Part shown: piece after piece, positions 9,123-16,610 of the stretch
How positions within the stretch are numbered: position 1 is the stretch's first letter
Layout of the letters: each line of letters opens with the position of its first letter
Source: JACCTU01 sp963798985
Lineage (GTDB): Bacteria > Actinomycetota > Thermoleophilia > Gaiellales > Gaiellaceae
DNA length: 64,000 nt
NCBI GenBank assembly: GCA_963798985.1
Contig: CAWCVL010000007.1
Location: 868,001 to 932,000 of the forward strand
Reading direction: 5' to 3'
The notes under the pieces: model-generated
What the model was told of the DNA's origin: nothing
Seen by the model: the letters and a program-made list of their open reading frames with translations, nothing else
Databases searched by the model: none
Made by a program: the position numbers and the translations under genes

Positions 9123-9663
9123 CGGTCTCCTCTCTCACGAGGTCGAGAAACCGCTCGTGCACGCGCGTGTCGTCGGTCAGCTCGGGATGGAAGGACGCGA
9201 CGAGGAAGCGGCCGTCGCGCACGAGCACCGGCTCGCCCTCGTGCTCCGCGAGCACTTCGACGTCCGCGCCGAGCTCGCGCACGCGCGGCGCGCGGATGAA
9301 CACGCCACGGAGCACCCGGTCGTCGCCGGGAAGCTCGAGGTCGGCTTCGAAGCTCGCGACCTGCCGCCCGTAGGCGTTGCGGTCGACGAGCAGGTCGACG
9401 AGCCCCAGGTGGTCGCGGTCGAGGACGATCATCCCCGCGCAGGTGCCGAACATGGGCCGCTCGAAGCCACGGATCGCCTCGTCGAGGCCGTACAGGCGCA
9501 TCAGGCGCATGAACGTCGTCGACTCGCCGCCGGGGATGACGAGCCCGTCGAGCCCGTCGAGCTGCTCCGGCTTGCGCACCTCGACCGCCTCGACTCCGAG
9601 CCGTCGCAGCATCGCCGCGTGCTCGCGGAAGTTCCCCTGGACTGCGAGGACGCCGATCTTCAC
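9109..9663 (-). CDS. pdxT: pyridoxal 5'-phosphate synthase glutaminase subunit PdxT
   Basis: Class I glutamine amidotransferase that releases ammonia to PdxS for pyridoxal phosphate synthesis. 184 residues. Nucleophile C75 in MFGTCAGMIV, oxyanion region IPGGEST at 43-49, and catalytic H159/E161 in SFHPEL. It lies 19 bp after the pdxS stop and overlaps yebC. Confidence 0.96.
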   Translation of the reverse strand: MKIGVLAVQGNFREHAAMLRRLGVEAVEVRKPEQLDGLDGLVIPGGESTTFMRLMRLYGLDEAIRGFERPMFGTCAGMIVLDRDHLGLVDLLVDRNAYGRQVASFEADLELPGDDRVLRGVFIRAPRVRELGADVEVLAEHEGEPVLVRDGRFLVASFHPELTDDTRVHERFLDLVREETGVRA

Positions 9664-9682
9664 AGCCGAATGTTGCCTGCTG

Positions 9683-10567
9683 CTACCAGCCGCGAGTCTC
9701 GAGCAGCTGCGACGGGTCCAGCGAGGCGGTGGAGATCCCCACCATCGGCTCCCCGAGACCAGCGGAGACGTCCGCGAGCACCTTGGGGTCGTTGAAGTGC
9801 ATCGTCGCCTCGACGATCGCCTTCGCGCGCGTCTCGGGGTTGCCCGACTTGAAGATGCCCGAGCCGACGAAGACGCCGTCCGCGCCGAGCTGCATGCAGA
9901 GCGCAGCGTCGGCGGGCGTCGCGATCCCGCCCGCCGTGAATGTCACGACGGGAAGCCGACCGTTCTCGGCGACCCACCGCACGAGCTCGTACGGCGCGCG
10001 GAGCTCCTTCGCCTCGGAGTAGAGCTCCTCCTCGCGCAGCGACTGCAGCCGGCGGATCCCGCCGAAGACCGCGCGCATGTGCGTGACGGCGTTGACGATG
10101 TCACCCGTTCCGGCCTCGCCCTTGGTGCGGATCATCGCGGCGCCCTCGGAGATGCGCCGGAGCGCTTCGCCGAGGTTCGTGCAGCCGCAGACGAACGGCA
10201 CGGTGAACTTCCACTTGTCGACGTGATGCTCGAGGTCGGCGGGAGTCAGGACCTCCGACTCGTCGATGTAGTCGATCTCGAGCGCCTCGAGGATCTGCGC
10301 CTCGGCGAAGTGGCCGATACGGCACTTCGCCATCACCGGGATCGTGACCGCCTCCTGGATGGCGCTGATCATCTCGGGGTCCGACATGCGCGCGACACCG
10401 CCCTGCACGCGGATGTCGGCGGGGACGCGCTCGAGCGCCATGACGGCGACCGCGCCGGCGTCCTCGGCGACGCGCGCCTGCTCGGCGTTCACGACGTCCA
10501 TGATCACCCCGCCCTTGAGCATCTCGGCGAGGCCCGTCTTGACCCGCATCGTCCCTAGGTCGAGCAT
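9683..10567 (-). CDS. pdxS: pyridoxal 5'-phosphate synthase lyase subunit PdxS
   Basis: Assembles PLP from ribose 5-phosphate, glyceraldehyde 3-phosphate and PdxT-supplied ammonia. 294 residues from ATG 10567. The Schiff-base lysine K81 is in PVMAKCRIGHF, D24 in GGVIMDVVN, and the second lysine in MIRTKGEAGTG. An ATG 20 codons upstream would lie inside the preceding MarR gene and gives no family-like sequence, so the start at 10567 is chosen. The gene begins 10 bp after the marR stop. Confidence 0.96.
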   Translation of the reverse strand: MLDLGTMRVKTGLAEMLKGGVIMDVVNAEQARVAEDAGAVAVMALERVPADIRVQGGVARMSDPEMISAIQEAVTIPVMAKCRIGHFAEAQILEALEIDYIDESEVLTPADLEHHVDKWKFTVPFVCGCTNLGEALRRISEGAAMIRTKGEAGTGDIVNAVTHMRAVFGGIRRLQSLREEELYSEAKELRAPYELVRWVAENGRLPVVTFTAGGIATPADAALCMQLGADGVFVGSGIFKSGNPETRAKAIVEATMHFNDPKVLADVSAGLGEPMVGISTASLDPSQLLETRGW

Positions 10568-10577
10568 CGCGGTCAGT

Positions 10578-11063
10578 TTACTCAGGCTCGCAAGCCTCGC
10601 CGTCCTCGCCTTCCGTGAGCCGCCCAAGCAACTCGCCGACGAGTACCCGCTCGTCGTCGTCGAAGTGGTCGAGGAAGAGGCGGTGGATGCCGGCGACGTG
10701 CGTCTTGCCCGCTGCGCGGAGCTTCGTGCGCCCTGCAGGGGTCAACTGGGCGTAGCTGACGCGAAGGTCGTCCTTGCAGGCCACGCGCTCCACGTATCCC
10801 TCGCGCTCGAGCCCCTCGAGCAGCCGCGTGATCCCCGACGGAGTGAGCAACACCTCCTGCGCGAGGTCGACCCTGCGCATCCGATTGCCGTCGGCCCTCG
10901 CGAGCCGCATGAGCACCTCGTAGTCGTTGATCGTGAGCCCGTGTGCTGCGACGAGCTCGGACGAGAGTTCTCTGACGACCGCCGCGTGGGCTCGCAGGAA
11001 GCGAACGAACGGCACGAACTCGGTCTCGGCCTTCGTCTTCTGTCCGGTCATGGTGCGCTCCAT
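10578..11063 (-). CDS. MarR-family transcriptional regulator
   Basis: Winged-helix dimeric regulator. About 161 residues from ATG 11063 (a GTG two codons upstream at 11069 is the alternative). The reading head LAQEVLLTPSGITRLLEGLEREGYVERV and wing segment CKDDLRVSYAQLTPAGR are typical. It diverges from an ABC-2 drug-exporter-type operon starting at 11122, the usual arrangement for an effector-responsive repressor of its own exporter, and a TTGA-N4-TCAA palindrome sits over its start codon. It is followed by pdxS after 10 bp, so read-through into the B6 genes is possible. Confidence 0.88.
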   Translation of the reverse strand: MERTMTGQKTKAETEFVPFVRFLRAHAAVVRELSSELVAAHGLTINDYEVLMRLARADGNRMRRVDLAQEVLLTPSGITRLLEGLEREGYVERVACKDDLRVSYAQLTPAGRTKLRAAGKTHVAGIHRLFLDHFDDDERVLVGELLGRLTEGEDGEACEPE

Positions 11064-11074
11064 TGACACCTCAA
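11063..11074. promoter_or_regulatory. candidate MarR operator (TTGA-N4-TCAA)
   Basis: The perfect inverted repeat TTGACACCTCAA overlaps the marR start codon and lies in the 58-bp divergent region before the ABC exporter start at 11122. MarR proteins commonly bind short palindromes of this class in their own promoter regions. Autorepression plus control of the exporter is inferred, not shown. Confidence 0.5.
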
Positions 11075-11121
11075 GTATGCCTCGATCACGCGGATGGACC
11101 GGCCGTCGCTACCTTTCGACG

Positions 11122-12087
11122 GTGAGCGCCATCGTCGCCGAGCGGCTGGTCCGCGAGTTCAAGGCCGTTCGGGCCGTCGACGGGATCGAGCTCGAGGTCG
11201 CCGACGGCGAGATCTACGGGTTTCTCGGCCCGAACGGGGCAGGGAAGTCGACGACCGTCCACATGCTGACCACGCTGATGCCCCCCACCGGCGGGCGCGC
11301 GATCGTCGGCGGGTTCGACGTCGTCAAGGACGGCCCCCGGGTGCGCCAGCTGATCGGCGCAGCGCTCCAGGAGGCCGCGCTCGACCCGTTCCTGACGGGA
11401 CGCGACCATGTCCGCCTGCAGGCGTCGCTGCACGGCCTCTCACGCGCGGAGCGCGCCAGCCGCGGCGACGAGCTGCTCGAGCGCGTCGGCCTGACCGACG
11501 CCGCCGACCGCAAGGTGCGCACGTACTCGGGCGGGATGAAGCGGCGCCTCGACCTCGCGCTCGCACTCCTGCACCGGCCCTCGATCCTCTTCCTCGACGA
11601 GCCGACGACCGGGCTCGACCCGCAGAGTCGGAGCGCGCTCTGGGTCGAGGTGGCACGGCTCGCGCGCGAGGACCGCGTCACCGTCTTCCTGACGACGCAG
11701 TACCTCGAGGAGGCCGATGTGCTCGCGGACCGCGTCGGGATCATCGACTCCGGCCGTATCGTCGCCGAAGGCACTCCGTCGGAGCTGAAGGCCGAGATCG
11801 GGCGGCCGACCGTGCAGGTCGCGCCGCACGACCCCGACGAGCGCGACGCGATCGCCAGAGCGCTCGACCGCTTCGGCACCCCGGTCGAAGGCGAGCCCGG
11901 CCGCGTCGCGGTTCGGCTGGACGTCGGCTACGACCTCGCCGACGTCGTGCGCGCACTCGACGCCGACAGCCTGAAGGTCGCGCACCTCGAGCTCGACGAG
12001 CCGTCGCTCGACGACGTCTTCCTCGCGAAGACCGGCCACCGGCTCGAGGGCCAGTCCGAAGCGCAGCCTGAGCCCGTCGGCGCTTGA
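11122..12087 (+). CDS. ABC-2 type exporter, ATP-binding protein (DrrA-like)
   Basis: ATPase subunit of an exporter of the daunorubicin-resistance type. 321 residues from GTG 11122. Walker A GPNGAGKST, signature YSGGMKRRLDLA, Walker B SILFLDEPTTGLDP, and the D-loop/H-loop part FLTTQYLEEADVLADRVGIID, followed by the DrrA-type C-terminal domain ending LDEPSLDDVFLAKTGH. Longer upstream in-frame extension overlaps marR and is unlikely. The stop overlaps the first permease start (TTGA). Confidence 0.93.
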   Translation: MSAIVAERLVREFKAVRAVDGIELEVADGEIYGFLGPNGAGKSTTVHMLTTLMPPTGGRAIVGGFDVVKDGPRVRQLIGAALQEAALDPFLTGRDHVRLQASLHGLSRAERASRGDELLERVGLTDAADRKVRTYSGGMKRRLDLALALLHRPSILFLDEPTTGLDPQSRSALWVEVARLAREDRVTVFLTTQYLEEADVLADRVGIIDSGRIVAEGTPSELKAEIGRPTVQVAPHDPDERDAIARALDRFGTPVEGEPGRVAVRLDVGYDLADVVRALDADSLKVAHLELDEPSLDDVFLAKTGHRLEGQSEAQPEPVGA

Positions 12088-12857
12088 GCGCCGCTGCGCA
12101 GATCGCGTTCCTCGGCAGGCGGGCATTCCTGCGCTCGATCCGACAGCCGGGGCAGATGGCCTTCGCGCTCGTCTTCCCGCTCTTCTTCCTGTTCGTCGTC
12201 TCGAACGGGCTGAGCCCTGCCTCCGCGCTCCCGGGCTTCCCCGCCGACTCCTACATCGACTTCATGTTCGCGATCCCGTTCGTGCACGGTGCGCTCTTCG
12301 CCGCACTCAACTCGGCGATCGAGCTCGGCCGCGACATCGACACGGGCTTCCTCAACCGCCTTGCGCTCACGCCAGCGCGGGGCAGCGCGATCATGCTCGG
12401 CAACCTCGCCGGCGGCGTTGCGATCGTGCTGATCCAGTGCTGCATCTTCTTCGTCGGCGGGCTCTTGATGGGGGCGCACTTCGACGCCGGCCTGCTGGGG
12501 ATCCCCGTGCTGTTCCTGCTCGCCGCGCTCGGCGCCGTGGCGATCGGGGCTGCGGGCATGACCTTCGCGCTTCGCAGCGGCTCACCCGAGGCCGTCCAGG
12601 GCATCTTTCCGCTCTTCTTCGTCGCCCTGTTCCTCTCGTCGATGAACATGCCGCGCAACCTGATCGAGAACGAGTGGTTCCAGTGGATCGCGACCATCAA
12701 CCCTGTTTCCTATTTGATCGAGGGCCTCCGCTCGCTGGTCATCGCCGGCTGGGACCTCGAGACGCTCGCGATCGGCTTCGGCGTCGCCCTCGCAGCGATC
12801 GCGGTTGCGCTGGCGATCTCGGCGCGAGCCTTCCAGGCGAGGATGACACGCACATGA
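12084..12857 (+). CDS. ABC-2 type exporter permease 1
   Basis: 257-residue membrane protein with six hydrophobic segments and the ABC-2 pattern FPLFFLFVVSNGL ... GRDIDTGFLNRLALTPARGSAI ... NPVSYLIEGLRSLV. TTG at 12084 is chosen because it overlaps the ATPase stop (TTGA) and no better start exists. It overlaps the second permease by ATGA. The two permeases probably form a heterodimer over the ATPase dimer; the exported compound is unknown. Confidence 0.9.
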   Translation: MSAAAQIAFLGRRAFLRSIRQPGQMAFALVFPLFFLFVVSNGLSPASALPGFPADSYIDFMFAIPFVHGALFAALNSAIELGRDIDTGFLNRLALTPARGSAIMLGNLAGGVAIVLIQCCIFFVGGLLMGAHFDAGLLGIPVLFLLAALGAVAIGAAGMTFALRSGSPEAVQGIFPLFFVALFLSSMNMPRNLIENEWFQWIATINPVSYLIEGLRSLVIAGWDLETLAIGFGVALAAIAVALAISARAFQARMTRT

Positions 12858-13612
12858 CGAGCGTCGCGTGGGCGGTGGCCTACCGGGTGATGAAGAAGTC
12901 GCTCACGAACCTCTCCTTCTTGCTGCCCGCGCTCATGTTCCCCGTCATCTTCTTCGTCGGGTTCGCTGGGGCGTTGTCCGCGGTCGACCAGATCCCTGGC
13001 TTCGACTACGAACCCGGTTATGTCACGTTCCAGTTCGCGTTCGTGCTGGTGCAATCCGCGGCGATGGCCGGTGTCTTCACCGGTTTCGGGATCGCGCAGG
13101 ACTTCGAGCGCGGCTTCGCGCGCCGCCTGATGATCGCGGCGCCGAGACGCAGCGGCATCGTCGCCGGTTACGCAGTCGCGACGATGCTCCGGTGGGTCCT
13201 GAACACCGCGGTCGTGTTCTCGATCGGTCTGCTGATGGGGATGGAGATCCTCGGCAACGGGCTCGACCTCTTCGCGCTCTTGCTGCTCGGGCTGACCGTC
13301 AACCTGATCGGCATCCTCTGGGCGTCAGGCGTCGCCTTGCGACTTCGCTCGACGCAGGCGGGGCCGATCATGCAGTTCCCGATCTTCCTCGTGATCTTCC
13401 TCGCCCCCGTGTTCGTGCCGATCGACCTGCTGACCGGCTGGATCCACGCGGTCGCGAGTGTCAACCCGTTCACGGCGTTCATCGAAGGTGCGCGCAGCCT
13501 GCTCGCCGGCTCGACCGAGGAGGTCGCAATCGCGTTCGCCATCGGTGTCCCGCTCGCAGCGCTGTTCGGGCTGTGGGCGCTGACCGGGCTACGTTCGGCC
13601 GAGCGCGGCTAG
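12854..13612 (+). CDS. ABC-2 type exporter permease 2
   Basis: 252-residue permease with six membrane helices; motifs FERGFARRLMIAAPRRSGI and NPFTAFIEGARSLLAG match ABC-2 permeases. ATG at 12854 overlaps the previous stop. Third gene of the exporter operon repressed, by inference, by the divergent MarR protein. Confidence 0.9.
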   Translation: MTSVAWAVAYRVMKKSLTNLSFLLPALMFPVIFFVGFAGALSAVDQIPGFDYEPGYVTFQFAFVLVQSAAMAGVFTGFGIAQDFERGFARRLMIAAPRRSGIVAGYAVATMLRWVLNTAVVFSIGLLMGMEILGNGLDLFALLLLGLTVNLIGILWASGVALRLRSTQAGPIMQFPIFLVIFLAPVFVPIDLLTGWIHAVASVNPFTAFIEGARSLLAGSTEEVAIAFAIGVPLAALFGLWALTGLRSAERG

Positions 13613-13678
13613 CACGTCGGCTGCCGGCGGCAGGCTGCGCTCCGTCGCCCAATCGTTCGCGATAGGTTTCGGGCCACC

Positions 13679-13894
13679 GTGACGACGCTTGCTTACACCT
13701 TCGGTACAGGGCTTGCCGCCGCCGCGCTCGTCGCGTGGATCCTCGTCTGGCTGCTCGTTGCCGTCCGAGTCGTCCGCCGCCGCGATCTCGGATTCGCCGG
13801 CAAGTTGCTCTGGCTCGTTGCCATACTCGTCGTCCCACTCGTCGGAGTGTTCGTCTATTTCCTCTGGGACGCGTCGAGGCCGCGCCAGGTCTAA
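13679..13894 (+). CDS. small membrane protein with phospholipase D-nuclease N-terminal (PLDc_N-like) domain
   Basis: 71 residues from GTG 13679. Two hydrophobic helices flank a basic RVVRRRDLGFAGK loop and the product ends VYFLWDASRPRQV; this WxxLW...VVP..G...YF organisation resembles the PLDc_N domain found alone or in front of cardiolipin synthases. No catalytic HKD motif, so it is not itself a phospholipase. Role unknown. Confidence 0.65.
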   Translation: MTTLAYTFGTGLAAAALVAWILVWLLVAVRVVRRRDLGFAGKLLWLVAILVVPLVGVFVYFLWDASRPRQV

Positions 13895-13907
13895 CTCTCG
13901 CGCTCGA

Positions 13908-14483
13908 TCAACCGTGACGGACGGCCTCGTAGGTGAGGTATGCGAGGTCGTCGACGGTCCGGGTCTCGACGAGGCGCACCGGCCTTTGGTCGCTGGTCTC
14001 GCCGAAGAGGCGCTCGCCGGCCCCGAGCAGGACCGGGTAGATCATCAGCCGCAGCTCGTCGACCAGGTCGTTCTCCATCAACGTGCGGACGAGCCGGATG
14101 CTGCCGGCGACGACGATCTCTCCGTCTAGCTCCTCCTTCAGCTTCGAGACCTCCTGCATGACGTCGCCCGCAAGCACCGTCGAGTTGTTCCAGTCGGGAT
14201 CCTTCAGGGTCGAGGACACGACGTACTTGGGCATGTCGTTCAACCTGTCCGCCAATTCGCCACTCCGGGATGGCCACCGCGCGGCGAGGAACTCGTAGGT
14301 TCGCCGACCGAACAGCTGGGCCTCAGCGCCCAGCGCGTCGTCGAGCAGGACCTTGGCCGCCCCTTCGCGACCCCGCTCGCCGACACGACCGACCCAGCCG
14401 CCGCGCCCGAAGCCTTCCGCGCCGGCCGGGTCCTGGACGACTCCGTCGAGCGTGACGTTCTCGCTGATCACGATCTTTCCCAG
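13908..14483 (-). CDS. dihydrofolate-reductase-like / RibD C-terminal domain protein
   Basis: NADPH-binding RibD_C family, like YyaP/YwjB; substrate unknown. The body reads LFGRRTYEFLA, KYVVSSTLKDPDWNNST, IVVAGSIRLVRTLMENDLVDELRLMIYPVLLGAGERLF. Family members normally begin with KIVxSExVSLDG; here GKIVISENVTLDG is in frame, but the residue before it is encoded by CTG at 14483-14481, seven bases after a clear AGGAG. The first conventional start is GTG at 14471, which would remove part of strand 1. I therefore favour a CTG start (191 residues); 187 residues from GTG is the alternative. Confidence 0.8.
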   Translation of the reverse strand: MGKIVISENVTLDGVVQDPAGAEGFGRGGWVGRVGERGREGAAKVLLDDALGAEAQLFGRRTYEFLAARWPSRSGELADRLNDMPKYVVSSTLKDPDWNNSTVLAGDVMQEVSKLKEELDGEIVVAGSIRLVRTLMENDLVDELRLMIYPVLLGAGERLFGETSDQRPVRLVETRTVDDLAYLTYEAVRHG

Positions 14484-14603
14484 CTCGGTTCTCCTCTCGG
14501 CCGTTCCGACTTCGACGGTACGCCCTCTAGACGCCGGACTCGCCTTGTGTCGTACGCCATTCCCGCGCAGCCATGCCGACCTGCATGGCTGCGCGGTGCC
14601 AAA

Positions 14604-14676
14604 AGGGCCCGCCAGGATTCGAACCTGGGACCGACGGATTATGAGTCCGCTGCTCTAACCGCTGAGCTACGGGCCC
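14604..14676 (-). tRNA. tRNA with anticodon CAU (Ile2 or elongator Met)
   Basis: Complete cloverleaf on the minus strand: acceptor GGGCCCG / CGGGCCC, D-arm GCTC...GAGC, anticodon arm with loop CTCATAA (anticodon CAT at 14643-14641), T-arm CCAGG TTCGAAT CCTGG. The base pairs C4-G69 and C5-G68 are those used by TilS to recognise the tRNA whose CAU is modified to lysidine-AU, and the D-arm/anticodon region resembles tRNA-Ile2, so Ile2 is favoured over elongator Met. CCA is not encoded, and the discriminator position reads U. Confidence 0.92.
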
Positions 14677-14745
14677 GGCCTCGCCAAGGCTAACCCGTAC
14701 CGGTTCTCCGCAGTCCCTATCAGACCCTCGCTAGGATCTCGCGCG

Positions 14746-15198
14746 GTGAAGGTCTTCCAGCGCGAATCGCAGTTCCGGACGACCGGGGGCCTCTCCGTTC
14801 GCGACATCACCGACGAGGTCAACGACGTCGTTCGCGAGAGCGGGATCGCGCAGGGGATCGCCTGCGTCTACTCGCCCCACACGACCTGCTGCGTCCGGGT
14901 CAACGAGTTCGAGAAGGGGTTTCTCGAGGACTTCGCGACGATGCTGAAGCGCCTCGTGCCGAGCGGGGAGTACTACGCCCACGACGACTGGGACAAGCGG
15001 ACCGAGAACATCTGCGAGGAAGACGTCGAGTTCGGCAACGGCCACTCGCACTGCATGTCGATGCTGCTCGGGTCGGCCGGCGAGTCGATCCCCGTGGTCG
15101 ACGGAAAGTTGCAGCTCGGGACCTGGCAGCGCGTGCTCTTCCTGGAGCTCGACCGCGAGCGCGACAGGCGCTGGGTCGTCCAGGTCGTCGGCACCTAG
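14746..15198 (+). CDS. YjbQ family protein (UPF0047)
   Basis: 150 residues from GTG 14746. Contains the family signatures VYSPHTTCCVRVNE and the conserved HDDWDKRTENICEEDVEFGNGHSH part followed by ELDRERDRRWVVQVVG. Some family members have weak thiamin phosphate synthase activity; the physiological role is not settled. The stop TAG shares bases with the stop of the convergent GrpB-family gene (CTAG at 15195-15198). Confidence 0.9.
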   Translation: MKVFQRESQFRTTGGLSVRDITDEVNDVVRESGIAQGIACVYSPHTTCCVRVNEFEKGFLEDFATMLKRLVPSGEYYAHDDWDKRTENICEEDVEFGNGHSHCMSMLLGSAGESIPVVDGKLQLGTWQRVLFLELDRERDRRWVVQVVGT

Positions 15199-15677
15199 CC
15201 GCGCCGCAGCATCTCGACCAGGCGGGCCACGAAGGGGCCTTTCGCGTCCTGGTACTCCGTCGGATCGTGATCCCGCCCGAGCCGGAGCTTCAGCGCTCCG
15301 TATGCGTCGCGGTCCTCGTCGTGCGTGCGGAGGTAGTCGCGAAAGCGGACGTAGTCGAGAAACTCCTCGTGCTCCTGCTCGTACACGTGCACGTGGTAGC
15401 CCGGCTTGCTGAAGTAACGCCGGTTCGGCGTCTCCTCGTCGTACTCCTGGACGTACCGATAGCCGAGCTCCTCGAGCGCAGCGATGTCGAGCGCGTCGAA
15501 CGACTCAACGGACAGCGCGACGTCCACCACCGGCTTCGCTGCGAGCCCCGGTACCGACGTCGAGCCGACGTGCTCGATCTTCCGCAGCTGCGAGCCCAGC
15601 GCGGCACGGATCTGATCCGCCTCCGCCGTGAAGCGCGCGGGCCAGGCCTCGTCGTACTCGATGACCTCGACGCTCAT
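15195..15677 (-). CDS. GrpB/UPF0157-family nucleotidyltransferase-like protein
   Basis: 160 residues; starts VEVIEYDEAWPARFTAEADQI and carries IEHVGSTSVPGLAAKPVVDV, the G-S-T-S-x-P-G...D core of the family, a nucleotidyltransferase-like fold of uncertain activity (often annotated as dephospho-CoA kinase-associated). ATG 15677 overlaps the SDR stop (ATGA). Confidence 0.88.
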   Translation of the reverse strand: MSVEVIEYDEAWPARFTAEADQIRAALGSQLRKIEHVGSTSVPGLAAKPVVDVALSVESFDALDIAALEELGYRYVQEYDEETPNRRYFSKPGYHVHVYEQEHEEFLDYVRFRDYLRTHDEDRDAYGALKLRLGRDHDPTEYQDAKGPFVARLVEMLRRG

Positions 15678-16447
15678 TCGGGTGTGACGTACGCCGCGGT
15701 CAGCCCGCCGTCGACGAGGAACGTCGCGCCGTTCACGTACGAGGACTCGTCGCTCGCGAGGAAGAGCGCGCCGTTCACGATCTCGCGCGGCTTCGCAAGT
15801 CGACCCGTTGGCCAGTGGATCCGCCGTCGCTCGAGCGCGGCGGGGTCATCGCCGAAGATGTTGAGCAGGAGCGGCGTCTCGACCGGCCCCGGGCAGAGCG
15901 CGTTGACGCGGATGCCCTCGCGCGCGAACTGCACTGCGAGCTCCCGGCTCATCGAGAGCACGGCTCCCTTCGACGCGCTGTAGGAGATCTGCGAGGTCGC
16001 AGCCCCGAGCACGGCGACGAACGAAGCGACGTTGATCACCGAGCCTCCACCCCGCTCCCGCAGGTACGGGATCCCGTGCTTGCAGCAGAGGAAGACGCCC
16101 TTCGTGTTCACGCCCTGAACTCGGTCCCACGCTTCGACCGAGGTATCGAGCACCGACGCATCGTCGTCGGGCGAGATGCCGGCGTTGTTGTAGAGGACGT
16201 CGATCCCGCCGAAGCGCTCAGAGGTCGCGCGCATCATCGCCGCGACCTGCTCCTCGTTTGCGACGTCGACCTGGAACGCGAAGGCGGTTCCCTCGGCGCA
16301 CGACGCGACGGTCTCCTCGGCGGCGGCGAGCTGTACGTCGGCGGCGCAGACCTTCGCGCCCTCCTCCGTAAAGAGCTGCGTGGCGTCGCGGCCCATGCCG
16401 CCGCCCGCGCCGGTGATCACCGCAACCTTGCCGTCGAGCCGGCCCAC
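15674..16447 (-). CDS. short-chain dehydrogenase/reductase (SDR)
   Basis: 257 residues from GTG 16447. Classical SDR: TGAGGGMGRD coenzyme motif at 12-21, DV pair after strand 3, NNAG, catalytic YSASK near 155-159 with upstream Ser, and C-terminal GATFLVDGG. Reduces or oxidises an alcohol/carbonyl with NAD(P). It stands 163 bp after the aldehyde dehydrogenase in the same direction and is probably part of the amine-degradation island, but the substrate is not visible. Confidence 0.9.
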   Translation of the reverse strand: MGRLDGKVAVITGAGGGMGRDATQLFTEEGAKVCAADVQLAAAEETVASCAEGTAFAFQVDVANEEQVAAMMRATSERFGGIDVLYNNAGISPDDDASVLDTSVEAWDRVQGVNTKGVFLCCKHGIPYLRERGGGSVINVASFVAVLGAATSQISYSASKGAVLSMSRELAVQFAREGIRVNALCPGPVETPLLLNIFGDDPAALERRRIHWPTGRLAKPREIVNGALFLASDESSYVNGATFLVDGGLTAAYVTPE

Positions 16448-16519
16448 TAGTGCTCCTTCCAGTGATGCTGCCGAGTCTCTGGGTCGCGAGCACCAAGCCA
16501 GAGGCCGCACTCGTCCGCC

Positions 16520-16540
16520 GCCAAGGCTGGCAGCCTTGGC
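16520..16540. terminator. hairpin between aldehyde dehydrogenase and SDR genes
   Basis: Perfect 9-bp inverted repeat GCCAAGGCT / AGCCTTGGC with a 3-base loop in the 163-bp gap between the two minus-strand genes. No U-run follows, so it may be a pause, attenuator or mRNA-stability hairpin rather than a classical terminator. Confidence 0.45.
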
Positions 16541-16610
16541 AAGGGCGAGGGTGGACTCTGGCGCCGCGTGATCGCGGGCCAGAGGCCGGCGTGTATCGCT
16601 GGATGGGGCA

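Noticed and set aside
16447..16610. C-terminal extension of the aldehyde dehydrogenase to 16447
   Set aside because: Arises only after the frame break; the correct frame ends at TAG 16613-16611 with a family-typical C-terminus.
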